A stretch of 64,000 nucleotides of DNA from Branchiostoma floridae (GCF_000003815.2 NC_049995.1:7129576-7193575); one strand, 5' to 3'; shown: positions 13,671 to 35,100, numbered from the stretch's first letter. Numbers and translations: made by a program. Notes: generated by a model from the letters alone, not told the origin.

Positions 13671-14165
13671 AGATTTCGGCTGTGCTCATGTGAGTGCCCA
13701 AAACCAAAGTAAGCTCCCCGTCTACCCATATAATGTCAGTTGGCATCTTTGATGAATGATTCGTGTGTACACGAAGGGAGAGAATGCTCGGGAACACAGC
13801 GATCGTTTTAGAAGTGATATACCGCTATTTACCCACCAAACCCTCAAGGGTAAGCTCTTCAGAGGCAGTTAAAATGGAGGATATAAATTTGCAGATGAAG
13901 ATAGCGCGTGGAGATTTACTTGCCCTAGCTGGAGATAGGGGGAGAAATTAATCATCTACTGTTTTCATCAGCCTCAAGCGCTGACAGGGAAACAGAAACT
14001 AGAGGGGAAAGACAAATTTTTTGAATCCGTCATGATCAGTCTGTAGTTTTTTACTCCATGTATCTAATAGTTTAAGGTTTTATGAAAGAGACCTTTATTG
14101 TATTATTCTGCTCTCACAAGCTAAGTACAGGTCAGGATGATACAGTTCTAAGTATTTCTGAATAC

Positions 14166-14366
14166 TGTAAATGCATTTAAGTTCGCGAGGATTTAATTTC
14201 GCGGTAGCGGGAGAAAGAATTTTTCGCAGTGGATTTAGTTTCGCGGTAGCACTATGCACTGTATTCTCTTACTGCCATGAAAGAAATGTTCGCGGTGGTG
14301 TGAAGCGGTCACGGCGAAAACCGCGAACATTAGATATAGCCCATCGCAAAAGTTTTTGCATTTACA
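14166..14366. mobile_element. TTCGCGG-type MITE, copy 2
   Basis: TGTAAATGCATTTAAGTTCG to TTTTTGCATTTACA with GTTCGCGG/CCGCGAAC interior. No coding capacity. Confidence 0.85.
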
Positions 14367-15181
14367 TCCATCTAAGTACAAGTACTAGCTCTAGTAAAAA
14401 GGTCAGCAAAGCTCAGACTTGCAGGAGTGACAGGAAGTACAGGTCAGAGGCGGTAGAACAAGTCATGACAGCCCAGGCCATGGAAGATGCTACTTATTTA
14501 ATTAGGTGGAGGTATTGCTTTTGGTTTCCCTGTTTATTGTTTTTCTGTTTATGTATGATATGAACGGCGTCACCAATTAAAAGAGATGGGGCGACATTAG
14601 TTTCCAACAACCTTTGACCCACTGCTGACGTCACACGCGCAGAAAGTCACGTGTCCTTACGATTACGTCAAACAGTTAGACAGGACTAGTACCGAGCTAT
14701 TCAGGCAAACTTTCTGGTGAGTCCAATGTCTCTAGCTTGATAAAAGGTACATTTTCTTCTTAACGTAGTTTTCTTACTCAGATGAACTTTTATGCTGATA
14801 ATAACGATAAAAATTTATGCAATGGATCCAACCACCCCTCCTTCATCGAAATGGTTTGTTCCACCTCATGACACCTGCAGTATTGATTATTTCAAAGATA
14901 GACAAGGCCTGGTAACGCTAATAGGTTAAGCCATGTACAGTAGCATGCTCCTTCGAGATTTAATTACAACATAATGAATGGAAAATATCGACTGCCTTGT
15001 CTCACGGGGAGGCACATATTACGGTTTTATTGAACGAGGGCGTAAAAACACGCATTTCATATCGTGCGGAACGAGAAACTTATCTAAAGTTTCGCGCCAC
15101 TATTTACGACTCGTTATAGGGATGGTTTCAAATGTTAGCTGTCATTTCAAGATTAAATCTGTTCATCCCAAGCTTCTTTCA

Positions 15182-15316
15182 GGGATGTCCCAGTAGCTCA
15201 ATTGGTAGCAGGCTCACAGTTGAGATCCTGGTTCCAATTAGTTGGTAACTGGGAGTTCGCGGTTCAATCCTGGGTAGGGCATCTCGGTTGGGACTGCACC
15301 TCTCTTTCGGAAGGGT
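15182..15316 (+). mobile_element. tRNA-derived SINE, split by a nested element
   Basis: Starts GGGATGTCCCAGTAGCTCAATTGG with an A-box-like TAGCTCAATTGG and a B-box-like GGTTCAATCC about 70 nt on. The body resumes at about 15503 (GCCCTTTAGCAGGTGCATCG) and runs to about 15600. The insert makes this not a tRNA gene. A second copy lies at 5497-5630. Confidence 0.8.
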
Positions 15317-15502
15317 GCCTATCTCACCAAGTGGAGGCACTGTGGAGGCACTGCGGAAGCGCTTTGCCACTTGCATTATTTTTTAGGTTTCAAAAACCCT
15401 TTGTTGGAGGCACGTTGGGTTTCGTTAGAGGCATATTGGAGGCAAGTTTGCGTTGTCGAAGTCAACAGTGCCTCCAGAGTGCCTCCGCTTGGTGAGATAG
15501 GC
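15317..15502. mobile_element. Inverted-repeat MITE nested in the SINE
   Basis: Ends GCCTATCTCACCAAGTGGAG and its near-complement CTCCGCTTGGTGAGATAGGC, about 40 bp of terminal repeat with GGAGGCACT words. 186 bp, non-coding. Confidence 0.85.
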
Positions 15503-16339
15503 CCTTTAGCAGGTGCATCGAATACGTTAAAGAGAAGGGCTAGCAACCTCTCTCTGTAAAGATATACTCTGCTACTGAAACAGCAAGGGAACATGCTCCC
15601 CACATGTATGCTGCATTACAAGGTCGTGTTCATATCATAATATTCGCCTACAATGTACGTAGGTCAATTTGTTTATACTTTTTCCAAATGCCAGACCAGA
15701 TCATCCATACATGACTGTGCTGTTATCCATAATATTTTGTTGTTCTGTAAGTAGCCTCGTAGTACCATTGTCTATATTGCTAGTAGTTATTGGTTGTCAT
15801 TCATTGTACCTTGTGCGATTGTTGAGCAATAAAATTCATTTATTCATTATAACTACAACGTTTACAGCAACCTAGCTTTTTCCTTTCAGTGTATGTTCTA
15901 TTTCAAGCGGTCAGGGTTATTCATTCTATGTGGTCAGGGGACATTCTCATAAGTTCATTTGTTATTTTATAAAGTCATTTGTCGTCAGGGCCACATTTAA
16001 AGATCTTCTCATCAAAGATGCGTCGACATTCCTTGTGTTTGGAACCAAAATGAAATAAAGATCGACACAAAAAGATGATACACCCGGTGACTTCGAATGG
16101 GAACTTAAGAATTAATTCGCCAGGCCCTTTCCTTGTCTGAGTAAGTGGTACAAATTAGCACAACATTCTGCGGACTATTTGTTGAAAGGGCTAGCCGGCT
16201 GTTAGTCAGCACAAGGTCCACCCGTCTTCGTTAATAACGGTTCTCCTCTGAGGACCAATGGGACTCAAGGGAGACAATTATGGGCTACTTTGAACCGGCT
16301 CTTGTTCTGAACCGTTTGTATGGTACCTTCGCTGGAAGG

Positions 16340-16363
16340 TTGTGTGTGTATGTGTGTGTGTGT

Positions 16364-16429
<66 letters not shown>

Positions 16430-16730
16430 CTGTGTGTGTGCATGTGCGTGTGTGCGTGTGCGTGTGTGCGTGTATGTGTGTGCGTGTTGACCAGCATAAC
16501 TCCAGAATGCTTGAACGGATTGTCTTGATATTTGGTATATATTGATGAGACCTTGAAACTATTACATTTTGGGCCCTTAGCGTGTTGTTGCGGTACTGTA
16601 GCGGAACTACGTACTGTCAGATATCTCGAGTTCTGAATATGCATATGCTATGCATGGTCGTGAATCTTTTGTGGTAGATAGCTCTTGAGGTCGAGTGTAA
16701 GAGGGAAGGTTTGGGCCCTCTAGCGGCTTG
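16340..16730 (+). repeat. (GT)n tract and dispersed repeat copy
   Basis: About 150 bp of GT repeat with CGCGCG, followed by GACCAGCATAACTCCAGAAT, TTGATATTTGG and CCCTCTAGCGGCTTG of the dispersed family. ORFs of alternating V/C or H/T are artefacts. Confidence 0.85.
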
Positions 16731-17016
16731 TTATGTTGTGCGATCGTCGTACGACCGCAAATCTTGGCACGATCATAAATTGACTGCATAGTTGGAATAT
16801 AGTCGTGTACATGTCCTGAAAATTCAACCCTCTCGTTACGGAAAAAAAGTTGAGTTTGATCCTTGTCGGTGGTTGGTTTTGTCACAGCCTGCTTGAAAAT
16901 TCTACCGCCGTATCAAAGTCGTACAACAACCTACGGTGAACGTGACAGCGCCGTAATGAAGTCCGAAATTTATATAGAAAGGGACCTTTGAAATACAGTA
17001 AGGAAAAAGAGACCTT

Positions 17017-17290
17017 CAGAAGCTCTTTCAATGAAAGGGGTAGATCCAAGATCTTGAAGTGGATAGATTCTCCTTTATGTTTCCTTACATTAAAACCGTT
17101 TCTTACAGACATTGAAGCTCTTTGAGTGAAAGGGGTCTAAGATCCAAGATCTTGAAGTGGATAGATTCTCCTTTATGTTTCCTTACAATAAAACCGTTTC
17201 TTAGAGACATTGAAGCTCTTTGAGTGAAAGGGGAAGATCCAAAATCTTGAAGTGAATAGATTCTCCTTTATGTTTCCTTACATTAAAACT
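17017..17290 (+). repeat. 97-bp tandem repeat, nearly 3 copies
   Basis: GAAGCTCTTTGAGTGAAAGGGG followed by ATCTTGAAGTGGATAGATTC and CTTTATGTTTCCTTACA, starting near 17017, 17114 and 17211 with few differences. Confidence 0.9.
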
Positions 17291-17534
17291 ACTGCAGTGA
17301 AGCCCCGATACTATCCAGTCGTCCGGGAAGAAATACAAGGTCCCGCATATGTAGCTACAGGGCGAACAATACATAAAGATCTGTCTGATTGGACTTTTTG
17401 ACGGCTCATATGTCATAAACGTTTTCTTTCAAGACGAACCAAAACAAAACATTTGGGGTGTTCTATGAAAATGTCGGTGCATTCTTTGGATGATAAGTTT
17501 TGGGTGAATTTTCATTGAGTTAGCTTCTTGTAAT

Positions 17535-18450
17535 ATGTGTCGTTTTGTATCTTTATATTTTATCTTTATATTTAGTGTCTGCGTGTCTGTCTGTGTGCCT
17601 GTCCGTGTGTCTGTGTGTGAGTCTGTGTCCGTGTGTCTGTATGTGCCTTCCGGATATATTTGTGGTCAGCAAACTCAAGAACGGCTGTATTTATTGTGGT
17701 GGTATTCGTTATGTAGTATGTGGGTAGGTCTTAGAAAAATAAAGCCCAAAGTCAGGTTTGGTCCCCTGGCGGCATTTTTTCATACTGCAGCAGAACATCA
17801 ATGTTTTTTCCTGGGCGTGCTTTGGTCGAAGTTTTAATTCGCTTGATTTCATTCTAAACGCCTGGCACACCATTTTATATCCTCCTAAATATTCTAAATG
17901 GTATGTCCCAAAAGATCATGCAGATAAGACGTCTACATCCTCGCTCATATTTCACAAGCGGTTTTATGCTGATATAAGAGATGTACGGATTATGTTGTAA
18001 ATGATGTATAAGTCTCAACGTCATGTCTGGAGTATAATGAACAATCCTTATCGCGTAACTTCTACAAGGAGCGGATTATAGGACTGACGTATGTGCAGTT
18101 AGCCATGGGCGAAGGTCGTCGGAGCTTAGCGAGAGTTTATTCACCGATAGGAATGGGTCTGAATAATCTCCATAAAATATAGATATAGTTTTGGGTGTGC
18201 CTGTCTGTCTGTCTGCCTGTCTGTCTGTCTGTCTGTCTGTCTGCTTGTCTGTCTGTGTTCCCAGATTTTTATAGTCAGCATTACTCAGAAACTACAGGAT
18301 GGATTACGATAATATATGGTGTGTGGGTAGGTGTTTGGAAGACAAGGGTTAAGGTTAACTTTGGGCCCCCTGTTATGTGACCTTGGCATTGCAGCAAAAA
18401 TACCTTTTTTAAATCTTTTGACCCGGATGTGCTGTGGTCTTGATATGGTG
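17535..18450 (+). repeat. Two dispersed repeat copies with TGTC/GTGT tracts
   Basis: TGTGTCTGTGTGTGAGTCTG near 17590 and a TGTCTGTCTGTC run near 18200, each followed by CAGC..ACTC-type and GTATGTGGGTAGG or GTGTGTGGGTAGG words and CCCCTGGCGG or its relic. No coding sequence. Confidence 0.65.
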
Positions 18451-19514
18451 GCAAATGGCTTCTAACATAAGGAATACGCAGTGTTCGTTTGTGTCCCCTA
18501 GCCGGTGTCTCTGGGACTGCAGGGGCATTTTCCTTACAGCACGTATTGGTACATAGTGCATTACATTGAGTCGTATTAGGAATCGTCCTTCCATGCGGGT
18601 CGAATATATAAATAGTATGCACGGTGATCTGAATATTTGCTATTTCTATCTTAAAACAGAACACATATTTCAAAACGTATTGACAGTTGAGTAGCAATAC
18701 CCTTTGGCTTCAACCAATCAGCATTGCGCCCTGGCGGTGACGTCATGTGTACTTCCAGGAACATAAGGAGTCAAATACAGTGTGAGGCTTCAGCACTTAA
18801 ATCAACATACCGTGTCAGACGTACATTGGGTGGTTCACAAATCTAATTAACCTGGCGCTTCGCCCTGCATCGCCCCTTACTATCAGCCGCTCTACTGCGA
18901 AAAGCCGGCCTAATCCAGCTACTAAGGCCCAGAACATTAATGAAACCATAAAACATCTAGGTTGGCAAGATAGCAAGATTGAAATCAAAGTCAAAGGAGT
19001 TAGCGTTCTTGTAGTTTACTGATACTTAGCTGCTGTATAACATATAGGTTATGTGTAGAGAAGGTCAAGTCGGACGAAACTTATCAATTGCATGTACATG
19101 AGTGTCTCACTCCTTCTGTAGGGGGGCTGTTTTTTTGGGGGGGGGGGGGGGGGGAGGCACTGATTCGCGATTTTCAACATGCATGGGCTCTATATGCTGA
19201 GAAAGGGAGTTTTGCCGCATTAGCACATAATTCCATGTTGTAAACGGCGAATCAGGGCCCCCCTTCCAAATAAACGCCACTACTCCAGACGCCTATTACT
19301 ATATGTAACTATTGCGTTATGTATAAGTTTGATGACGCCCAAAAGCAACATTACTGCACGGGATTTCCATCTTTGTACTGTTGAAATGTCAGTGAAAAAG
19401 TAAGCCAGAGCCAATTTATGAAAATACATGTACCAGAATTTTCACACACAGCCCCCCCCCCCAAAAAAAATATAGTTTTCACCTAGGCCTGATACGTTTT
19501 TGTTACATCATTTA

Positions 19515-19877
19515 TTACCTTTGCCAGAATGGCTAAGGTTATGTTTTGGGCTTGTGAGTCTGTCTGTCTGTGCGTGTGTGTGTTAACAGTATAACTCGAG
19601 AAGCCTTGGATGGATCCCGATGATATTTGGTAGGTGGGTAGGGGTCGGGAAAACGAAGGTCAAGTTTGATAATGGGCCCCCTAGCGGCTTGCTAAGGTAC
19701 TGCAGCAGAACCTCAATTTTTGATATCTCGTGTCCTGGACATGCTGTGGTTATGATTTTTGAGTGGTAGATAGCCCTTGGGGCAGAGAGTAAGTGCGGTA
19801 AGTTTGGACTCCCTAGCGGCTTGTTTAGAACTGCAGTCGCCGAATTCCTTTCAAACTTTGGACGAGAATAACTCGAG
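19515..19877 (+). repeat. Dispersed repeat with ATGGAT...GATATTTGG core
   Basis: TTACCTTTGCCAGAATGGCTAAGG, a TCTGTCTGTCTG/GTGTG tract, then AACAGTATAACTCGAGAA, GATGATATTTGGTAGGTGGG and CCCCCTAGCGGCTTG. Related copies occur at 16340, 17535, 18190, 21680 and 51390, each with a GT- or TGTC-rich tract or its remnant. Confidence 0.75.
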
Positions 19878-20560
19878 AACGTGTTGACGGATCGTCATGG
19901 TTTTTGGTATGTAGATAGCCCAAGTCACAATGTACACAATGGAACACTTATTATGCAAATCAGCAACTTATTTGCATAATTAATGAGGAAAGTTTATAAA
20001 TCCACTACATTTCATGATAGGACTTTCAAACTTGTCACATATATAGATGAAGAAGAGAGAAATATTAATGCATATTAATTATGCAAATGATGACCTCATT
20101 TGCATAATTAATGAGAAAATATAAACGTGTTGACGGATCGTCATGGTTTTTGGTTTGTAGATAGCCCAAGGGAAGACTTACATGCTGGAATTCTAATTAT
20201 GCAAATCAACAGCTGATTTGCATTAATAATAAGAAAAGTTTGTAAATCCACTGCATTCCTTTATAGGACTTTCGAACTTGTCACATTTGTAGCTTAGAAA
20301 GAAGGAAATATCAATACATTATTACTTATGCAAATGATGATCTCATTTGCATAATTAATAGCAAAATATGAACGTGTTGACGGATCGTCATGATTTTTGG
20401 TATGTAGATAGCCGAAGTAAAAACTTACATAATGAGATACAAGTTATGCAAATTAACAGCTAATTTGCATAATTAATGAGGAAAGTTGATAAATCCACTG
20501 CATTCCGTGATAGGACTTTCAAACTTGTCACATATGTAACTGAGAAAGATGGCAGAGAGT
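19878..20560 (+). repeat. 247-bp tandem repeat carrying paired ATGCAAAT octamers
   Basis: AACGTGTTGACGGATCGTCA starts at 19878, 20124 and 20371. Each unit has two places where TATGCAAAT faces ATTTGCATAATTAAT a few bases apart, seven inverted pairs in all, most with both octamers intact. It sits in a longer dispersed element starting near 19515. Confidence 0.85.
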
Positions 20561-21157
20561 AAGAGGTGTATGTTTGGGTCCGCTAAACGTCTTTTCTTGA
20601 ACTGCAGGAGCCGGTTTAGTTTCCTACTTTGAAAGAGAATAAGCCAAGAAGGGATGAAAGGATCATCATGATTTTTGGTATGCTGATAGCTTAAATGATG
20701 CTTGATACAATTCAATATTATTATGTAAATAGAGATCTAATTTGTATAAGCAATGGCGAAATGTTATGAACTAACTTCAGGCATATAAGATAAAATGCAA
20801 TGAGTAACACATTTATGTCTACAGACATCATTCTACATAACAAACCTGGATTATTTGGCAAAGGTATGTGTTCGTGGAACTCTAGTTTTCGAAATGTTCA
20901 CACCGTGTTACCTCAATTTTCCTTGTGTTTTTTTCGCACACCTATGCACCAAATCTACAGTAGATACGTAACGCCGGTTCATCTTTATCCGTGGGCTAAC
21001 CTTATTTCCGTTGTTTTTAAAAACAGGGTATTTAGGGATGTCAAGTCGGTGCTTTCAAACTGCAACATTTTCAAAATGTTTCAAATTACAGCACAGTCCT
21101 TCTATTTGGTATCACTAAATATGCTGTATTCAAAAACAACTGATATAGGTTACCCCA

Positions 21158-21197
21158 CGGATAAAGGTGAACTAGCGTTAGTTCACCTTTATTCGCA
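21158..21197. repeat. Inverted junction of two dispersed repeats
   Basis: ACGGATAAAGGTGAACTA and TAGTTCACCTTTATTCG face each other with a 4-nt spacer. Flanks on both sides contain TAACC..ATATCCGTT words also found at 12090-12130, suggesting two copies joined head to head. Confidence 0.7.
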
Positions 21198-21679
21198 GGG
21201 TAACCTATATCCGTTCTACCTAAAAACAGGATATTTAGAAATATCACGTAGATGGACGATGGTTTCGAATTGCTTATTCTCAATGTAATGCAGTTTGAGA
21301 CCACCATCAGTCGACTTGCTATTCCGAAATAAACTAGTGTTTGTTTGTTTTTGTTTGTTTGTTAGATACAACGGATAAAGGTTAACTCGCGAAGAAAGGT
21401 GAACTAGCGTTATACGTTTCACCATTCCCAAAGCTAAGATAGTTCAGCCAAAGCGTTATCCTTGACATCTAAACGACCTTCCAGAAGTTACCGCCGAGCC
21501 GGCTGCAGATTAGTTCCGATACTTTATCACTTTAACCTTTGCCCGTTCAGAAATTGCAGCCACTGCGGAATGACTGACATTCGACATTGCCTAATCAGTT
21601 AATGACTTCTCTCTCTCTGCTGCACGATTTGTCTTCTCTTATGAAACAACTGGCGATATTTATTACAATCGCCGAGAAG

Positions 21680-22190
21680 GTTATGCTTTGGGCGCGTGCT
21701 TGTGTTTTATGTGTGTGTTTGTGTGTATATGAGTGTGTGTATGCCTGTGTGTGTGTTTATATGTCTGTGTGTGTGTGTGTGTGTACATGTGTGTCTGTGT
21801 ATGTGTGTATGTATGTCTGTGTCTGTGTATGTCTGTGCATGTGTGTCTGTGTATGTATGTCTGTGTGTGCATGCGTGTGTATGTATGTCTGTGTCTGCAT
21901 GTTTGTATGTGTGTGTGTATATGAGTGTGTCTATGCCTGTGTGTGTTTGTATGTCTGTGTGTGTGTGTACATGTGTGTCTGTGTATGTATGTCTGTGTGT
22001 GCATGCGTGTGTATGTATGTCTGTGTCTGTATGTTTGTGTTTGTGTGTGAGCTCAATAACTCAAGAGTACCAGGATGGATTGTCTTGATACTAGATATGC
22101 GGTTACATATTGAAGAGACCTCAAAATAAATAGATTTTGGGGCTCCTAGCGGATGGTTAAGGTACTGTAGTGGAACCTCCAGTTTCGATA
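21680..22190 (+). repeat. GT/GTCT-rich tract, about 360 bp, and dispersed repeat copy
   Basis: ATGTGTGTCTGTGTATGT-type higher-order repeats with a longer duplicated block (21780-21890 and 21965-22045), followed by TCTTGATACTAGATATG and GGGGCTCCTAGCGGATGG. Long ORFs here are not genes. Confidence 0.85.
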
Positions 22191-25100
22191 TTTTTTAAAC
22201 ATCTTCAGTAGCAATTTACTCACAACACATAGATATCTAGTTTAAAGTAAAAAAAAGTACGTATTCCAACTAAAACCGTAATCTAAATGGTCCACAAATA
22301 CATATACTAAAACCGTGACCCCATACATGATAAAATACATTTATAGGATATTTAACGAGGCAGTGAACTAATGCCCCATCGTCTGTATGATGCGTTATGT
22401 GGTGCACTACAATAGATTTTTATAACGGCCGTTTTTGGAGCCATAATACACGACCCCTTGTTGTAGGCTCATGATATAGTGGTACAGCAGGGTCGTTCAC
22501 ATTTACGGTTTATTACAAAAGCCTAGAGGTTTATGGTGCACGTAATATAATAGCTATTGATGGTTTTAGTGGCACGTAACTCAAATGCGACACCATGCGG
22601 TTTCGTGCTGAACTACACTACTTCCCTTGTTAGTCCCTCAATCGTCTTTGTTTCACTTCAGACTTTCAACTTGGACATGTCAGGGTCGGAGTATATCTGT
22701 GCAGGGAGTCTTTGTTTTCGGTGTATCTGTTTCTATTGGTAACTGTCTGTTGTCAGTACTATTATTCAAAGAGTGACAGGAATTGAATGGGAAGAAACTA
22801 GAACCCGCAAAGGTCAGATTTACCGAATTGGCAGGAAGTTGGGTTCAAACATTGTGCAGGCAGTAGAGGACGAATCCTTGATCAGACATGACAGTCCATG
22901 CCAAGAGGTCAACGGAAGAGGCTACTAATTCACGGGGGAGGTATTGTTTCTGATTTTGTGGTTCACTATAGAAAGACAGGAAGCTTGGACATATGTAACG
23001 TTGATCAAGCATTATTTGCATAATTACTAAACTACAACAAAACAAGAAACCCTAAATATTTCAAATATTTCATGTTTTTTTTCAAAAGGAATATAAAGAC
23101 ATGGCATTATGTACCTGAGACTAAAAGACAGAAGACATGTCGTAAGTTAAGAAACTTTGTTGCTAATAAATACATTTTTTGAAGTAAATGCACAATAATT
23201 CTACAAGTTATTGTCATAGCACTAATATAAGAGATACATAATAGTTGAGATAACGTACAACTGCACCATAATTTTTGGACAAAACTATACAAATTCATAC
23301 CTGTTATGAAATTGGCTACATCCTATGTTAAGTAGTGTGTTGCAGTTATGCTCCCCTTTTCCATGGGTATTCATTGACAAGTGCATCACTAGTATTATAC
23401 CAGCTGCCCATTGCAACCTGGGATTGGAAATCTGCCATATTTTGAGCTATGCATACATCGAGATGATCTAGTTATCTCAAGTTATCATGTATCTCTACTA
23501 TTATCTACAGACTAGAGGAAATATGCCTATACATTGGGTGGCAGTGGGTGTGTCTATATACAATCTTTTGGTTTCTTCTAACAGACTTACAGTAGATAAG
23601 CACCACTTCTCTGATCGTCAACTACCATTCAGTCTATTGCTCACATACTTTGCAATGGTATAGAACAATATGTACACTATATACGAGAAAGGGTGCATGG
23701 CTTTAGACTATAACATTCACTTAAGTTTGCGTGCCTTTGCTTGGCAAATTTGGATGTCAGTACTTTTTAATTTATTTTACAAATAATAAGCAGCTTCCTG
23801 GTTCCTGGTTGCACTTGCGCAAGATCAAAGGTGAATGCCCCTAACTTGTAAATGTTCTTGTATAGACCATGCTTGATACATGTACAGATATTTATGCATC
23901 AGGGGCCTTGAACTTTGACACGTTACCCACAATGCATCACACTGTGCATGCGCAATTGGAACCATGAACATGCTTATTCTATTCCAAACCAACTTCATTT
24001 TATAGATGACGCCCTTGCATGCATCCGTTACACTCTTCCCCCCTTTTTTAACAGACGTCCTCAGCTAATAACCAAAATGTTACATGTTGTGTTTTTTTCC
24101 TCTTTGACACAGAAAATTTTAAGGTCTCATATATAGGTGGAAACAACTTACATGTGAGACTTAACCATTACAAGACACATAGAATACAACATTCTTATAA
24201 AAAATGCTCTCAGCCTTGCCGACATTTACACATAGGGCACACAATGATATGTAATGTAGACTTAGGGATGGTCATACTTTCTGACAAAAGTCATAAACAT
24301 AAAATCCTCCTTTGTAACCCCAACCACAAACTTAAAGCACTGCTTTTGTGAATGCTAAAAACAGTAGTAATATATCCAAGATAACGCAGTACAATAGCTT
24401 AATTCACTCACTTATTCACTTACTTGCTAACTCATTCATTCACTTGTTCAATCACTCACTCATTCACTCATCTTAAACCTAAGTTTTGTATGGTTGAGAA
24501 GTCTTGCAATGTTCACTGATTCACTATTTCACTTCAGTGGTCTAACGCAGTGGTACTGTGGATATCACTTACACAAAGGACAACTTTAAATGATAGGCTC
24601 TGCCTATATTCCCATTGATATATACAAGTATAATATAAATGCCTCAACTCCAGTGGTCACATTGTAAACAAAAATGGCATAATTTACAAGTTTTGCCACT
24701 AGTAAAAAAGTCAATAACACTGAACAATAAGTTAGAAAGAGTCGCGCAGTTTCACTTAAAATACCAAGTAGTTCTAGCCTGGTAGCCAGCCTCCTTCAGC
24801 TTAAGTCCACTTTCCAATCATGGTAACTACTTGGGGTGGATACTGTTTCGGCTTAATGATATCCCACCTGGACCTGATCCAGTCTTGTTGAGATGTTTGG
24901 TTTTACTAAACCATTATATTGATATTTTAACTTAATATTTTTGACACTCTTTTTGTAAGTGACTAACAAGTGGTGGGAAGGTTAAAACAATTTAATATTC
25001 ATCAAACAGATGCTAGAAGCATGTATTATTAGTTGTCTTAATAAAAACTCCAAACTAAACAGATCTACTAAGGAATGAAAATTGGGGATACAAATTTTTC

Positions 25101-25345
25101 TGACTTGGTTCATGACTTTCAAGATTTTTTACTCGGTTCTTGGATGTTGTACTAAGTCCAGTGAACCAGTCACCACCCTTAGTGGTTCCACCTGTAAACT
25201 CCTGAATGAGGCTGGACCCAGGCTATACTAAGAATCCTTAGGCCACACCAGTTCCATGTACAGGTTCTTTGATAAAAACAATGCTTAACAGGAAGACCAA
25301 GATGAAAACAGTCTGAGAGGAAAGTATGTACCTTGAATGGTTAAA
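22191..25345. other. No supported gene
   Basis: AT-rich, with CACTCATT-type low complexity at 24405-24475. No exon with recognisable protein similarity or paired splice signals was seen on either strand. Confidence 0.6.
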
Positions 25346-25574
25346 CCCCCCTCACATTAGGCGCGATTTGATCGGACGACGAGTCTGCGAGCTCTAAATT
25401 ACGAGGAGGCATGACCCTGCTGCCGACGAAGNNNNNNNNNNNNNNNNNNNNNNNNNNNNNNNNNNNNNNNNNNNNNNNNNNNNNNNNNNNNNNNNNNNNN
25501 NNNNNNNNNNNNNNNNNNNNNNNNNNNNNNNCAGACTCGTCGTTCCGATCGATTTTCGCCTAATGTGAGGGGGG
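25346..25574. mobile_element. Inverted-repeat element interrupted by an assembly gap
   Basis: CCCCCCTCACATTAGGCG...GATCGGACGACGAGTCTG on the left and its near-complement CAGACTCGTCGTTCCGATCG...CGCCTAATGTGAGGGGGG on the right, with 100 N at 25432-25531. The gap was probably caused by this palindrome. Confidence 0.8.
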
Positions 25575-25671
25575 TATTACACAGTTTCAGGAAGATTCAT
25601 GTTCTCATCCCCATCCTCTGTTTTCAGGTTATCCTCTTGCTAAAATTTTACTAAGACCACAAAGAGTTGAC

Positions 25672-26037
25672 TATATGGATGACATCTACATCTGCATCAA
25701 TTTTTGTTTGGTTCCACAAATACTTTGCAACCATACCGTAAACAAAGATTTTTTTTTTTAAAGTTGAAAAGTGAGCAAATACATGCTGAACATTGTTAAA
25801 AATGTATTTAAAAAATGGACAAAAAGAGCTAAGTCTTCCAAGGTCAAAAAACAAAAATGTGAAAAAATAAGGAATTCATTGTTAGGTATGCTATATGTTC
25901 TGTGTTTTTGGTCATATGTTCAACCTTCCTGACCACTAATATAGAACTGAAGTTCGTAATGGCCAAACTTTTTGTTTTTTATTCATCAGCACGCTCGCAT
26001 AAGATTTAGGGTTCCCAGAGGATGTTATCCATATAAT
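25672..26037. mobile_element. ATGGATGACATC family, copy 3, in the EXTL3 3' flank
   Basis: TATATGGATGACATCTACATC and GAGGATGTTATCCATATA ends. It starts about 50 nt past the EXTL3 stop and contains the candidate polyadenylation signal. Confidence 0.7.
25978..25983 (-). promoter_or_regulatory. Candidate EXTL3 polyadenylation signal (AATAAA)
   Basis: TTTATT on the plus strand gives AATAAA on the EXTL3 strand about 107 nt past the stop codon. It lies inside the inverted-repeat element at 25672-26037, so the 3' end may be supplied by a transposon. No transcript evidence is available. Confidence 0.35.
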
Positions 26038-26089
26038 AAAACCAGTATGGCCTAATGCTTGACAACCACTAAAATGAACCAGTGTGGCC

Positions 26090-34877
<8,788 letters not shown>

Positions 34878-34923
34878 CTTGGCGTGGACATCGACGTCTA
34901 CCTCAGCTGGATTACCTCTCGTA

Positions 34924-35100
34924 GTGGGTGCAAACTTCAGTGTGATACCAACTTGTCATACCTGTGAAAGGGACAGTGGGTACAAACTTCAGTATGATAC
35001 CACCTTGTCATACCTGTGAAAAGGATAGTGGATACAAACTTCAGTATGATACCACCTTGTCATACATGTAAAAAGGAAAGTGCGCACAAACTTCAGTATG
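34924..35100 (+). repeat. 52-bp tandem repeat, about 3.4 copies, upstream of EXTL3 start
   Basis: Copies start at 34924, 34976, 35028 and 35080. The unit contains CAAACTTCAGTATGATACCA and, on the EXTL3 strand, a TTTCACAG acceptor-like site in the first two copies. Confidence 0.9.

Noticed and set aside
15182..15270. Functional tRNA gene
   Set aside because: The boxes are present but the sequence does not fold as a full cloverleaf by eye, has a long insert-like middle, and a second diverged copy exists; it is a SINE head.
21681..22129. C/V-rich and H/T-rich ORFs
   Set aside because: Translation of GT-rich simple repeats.
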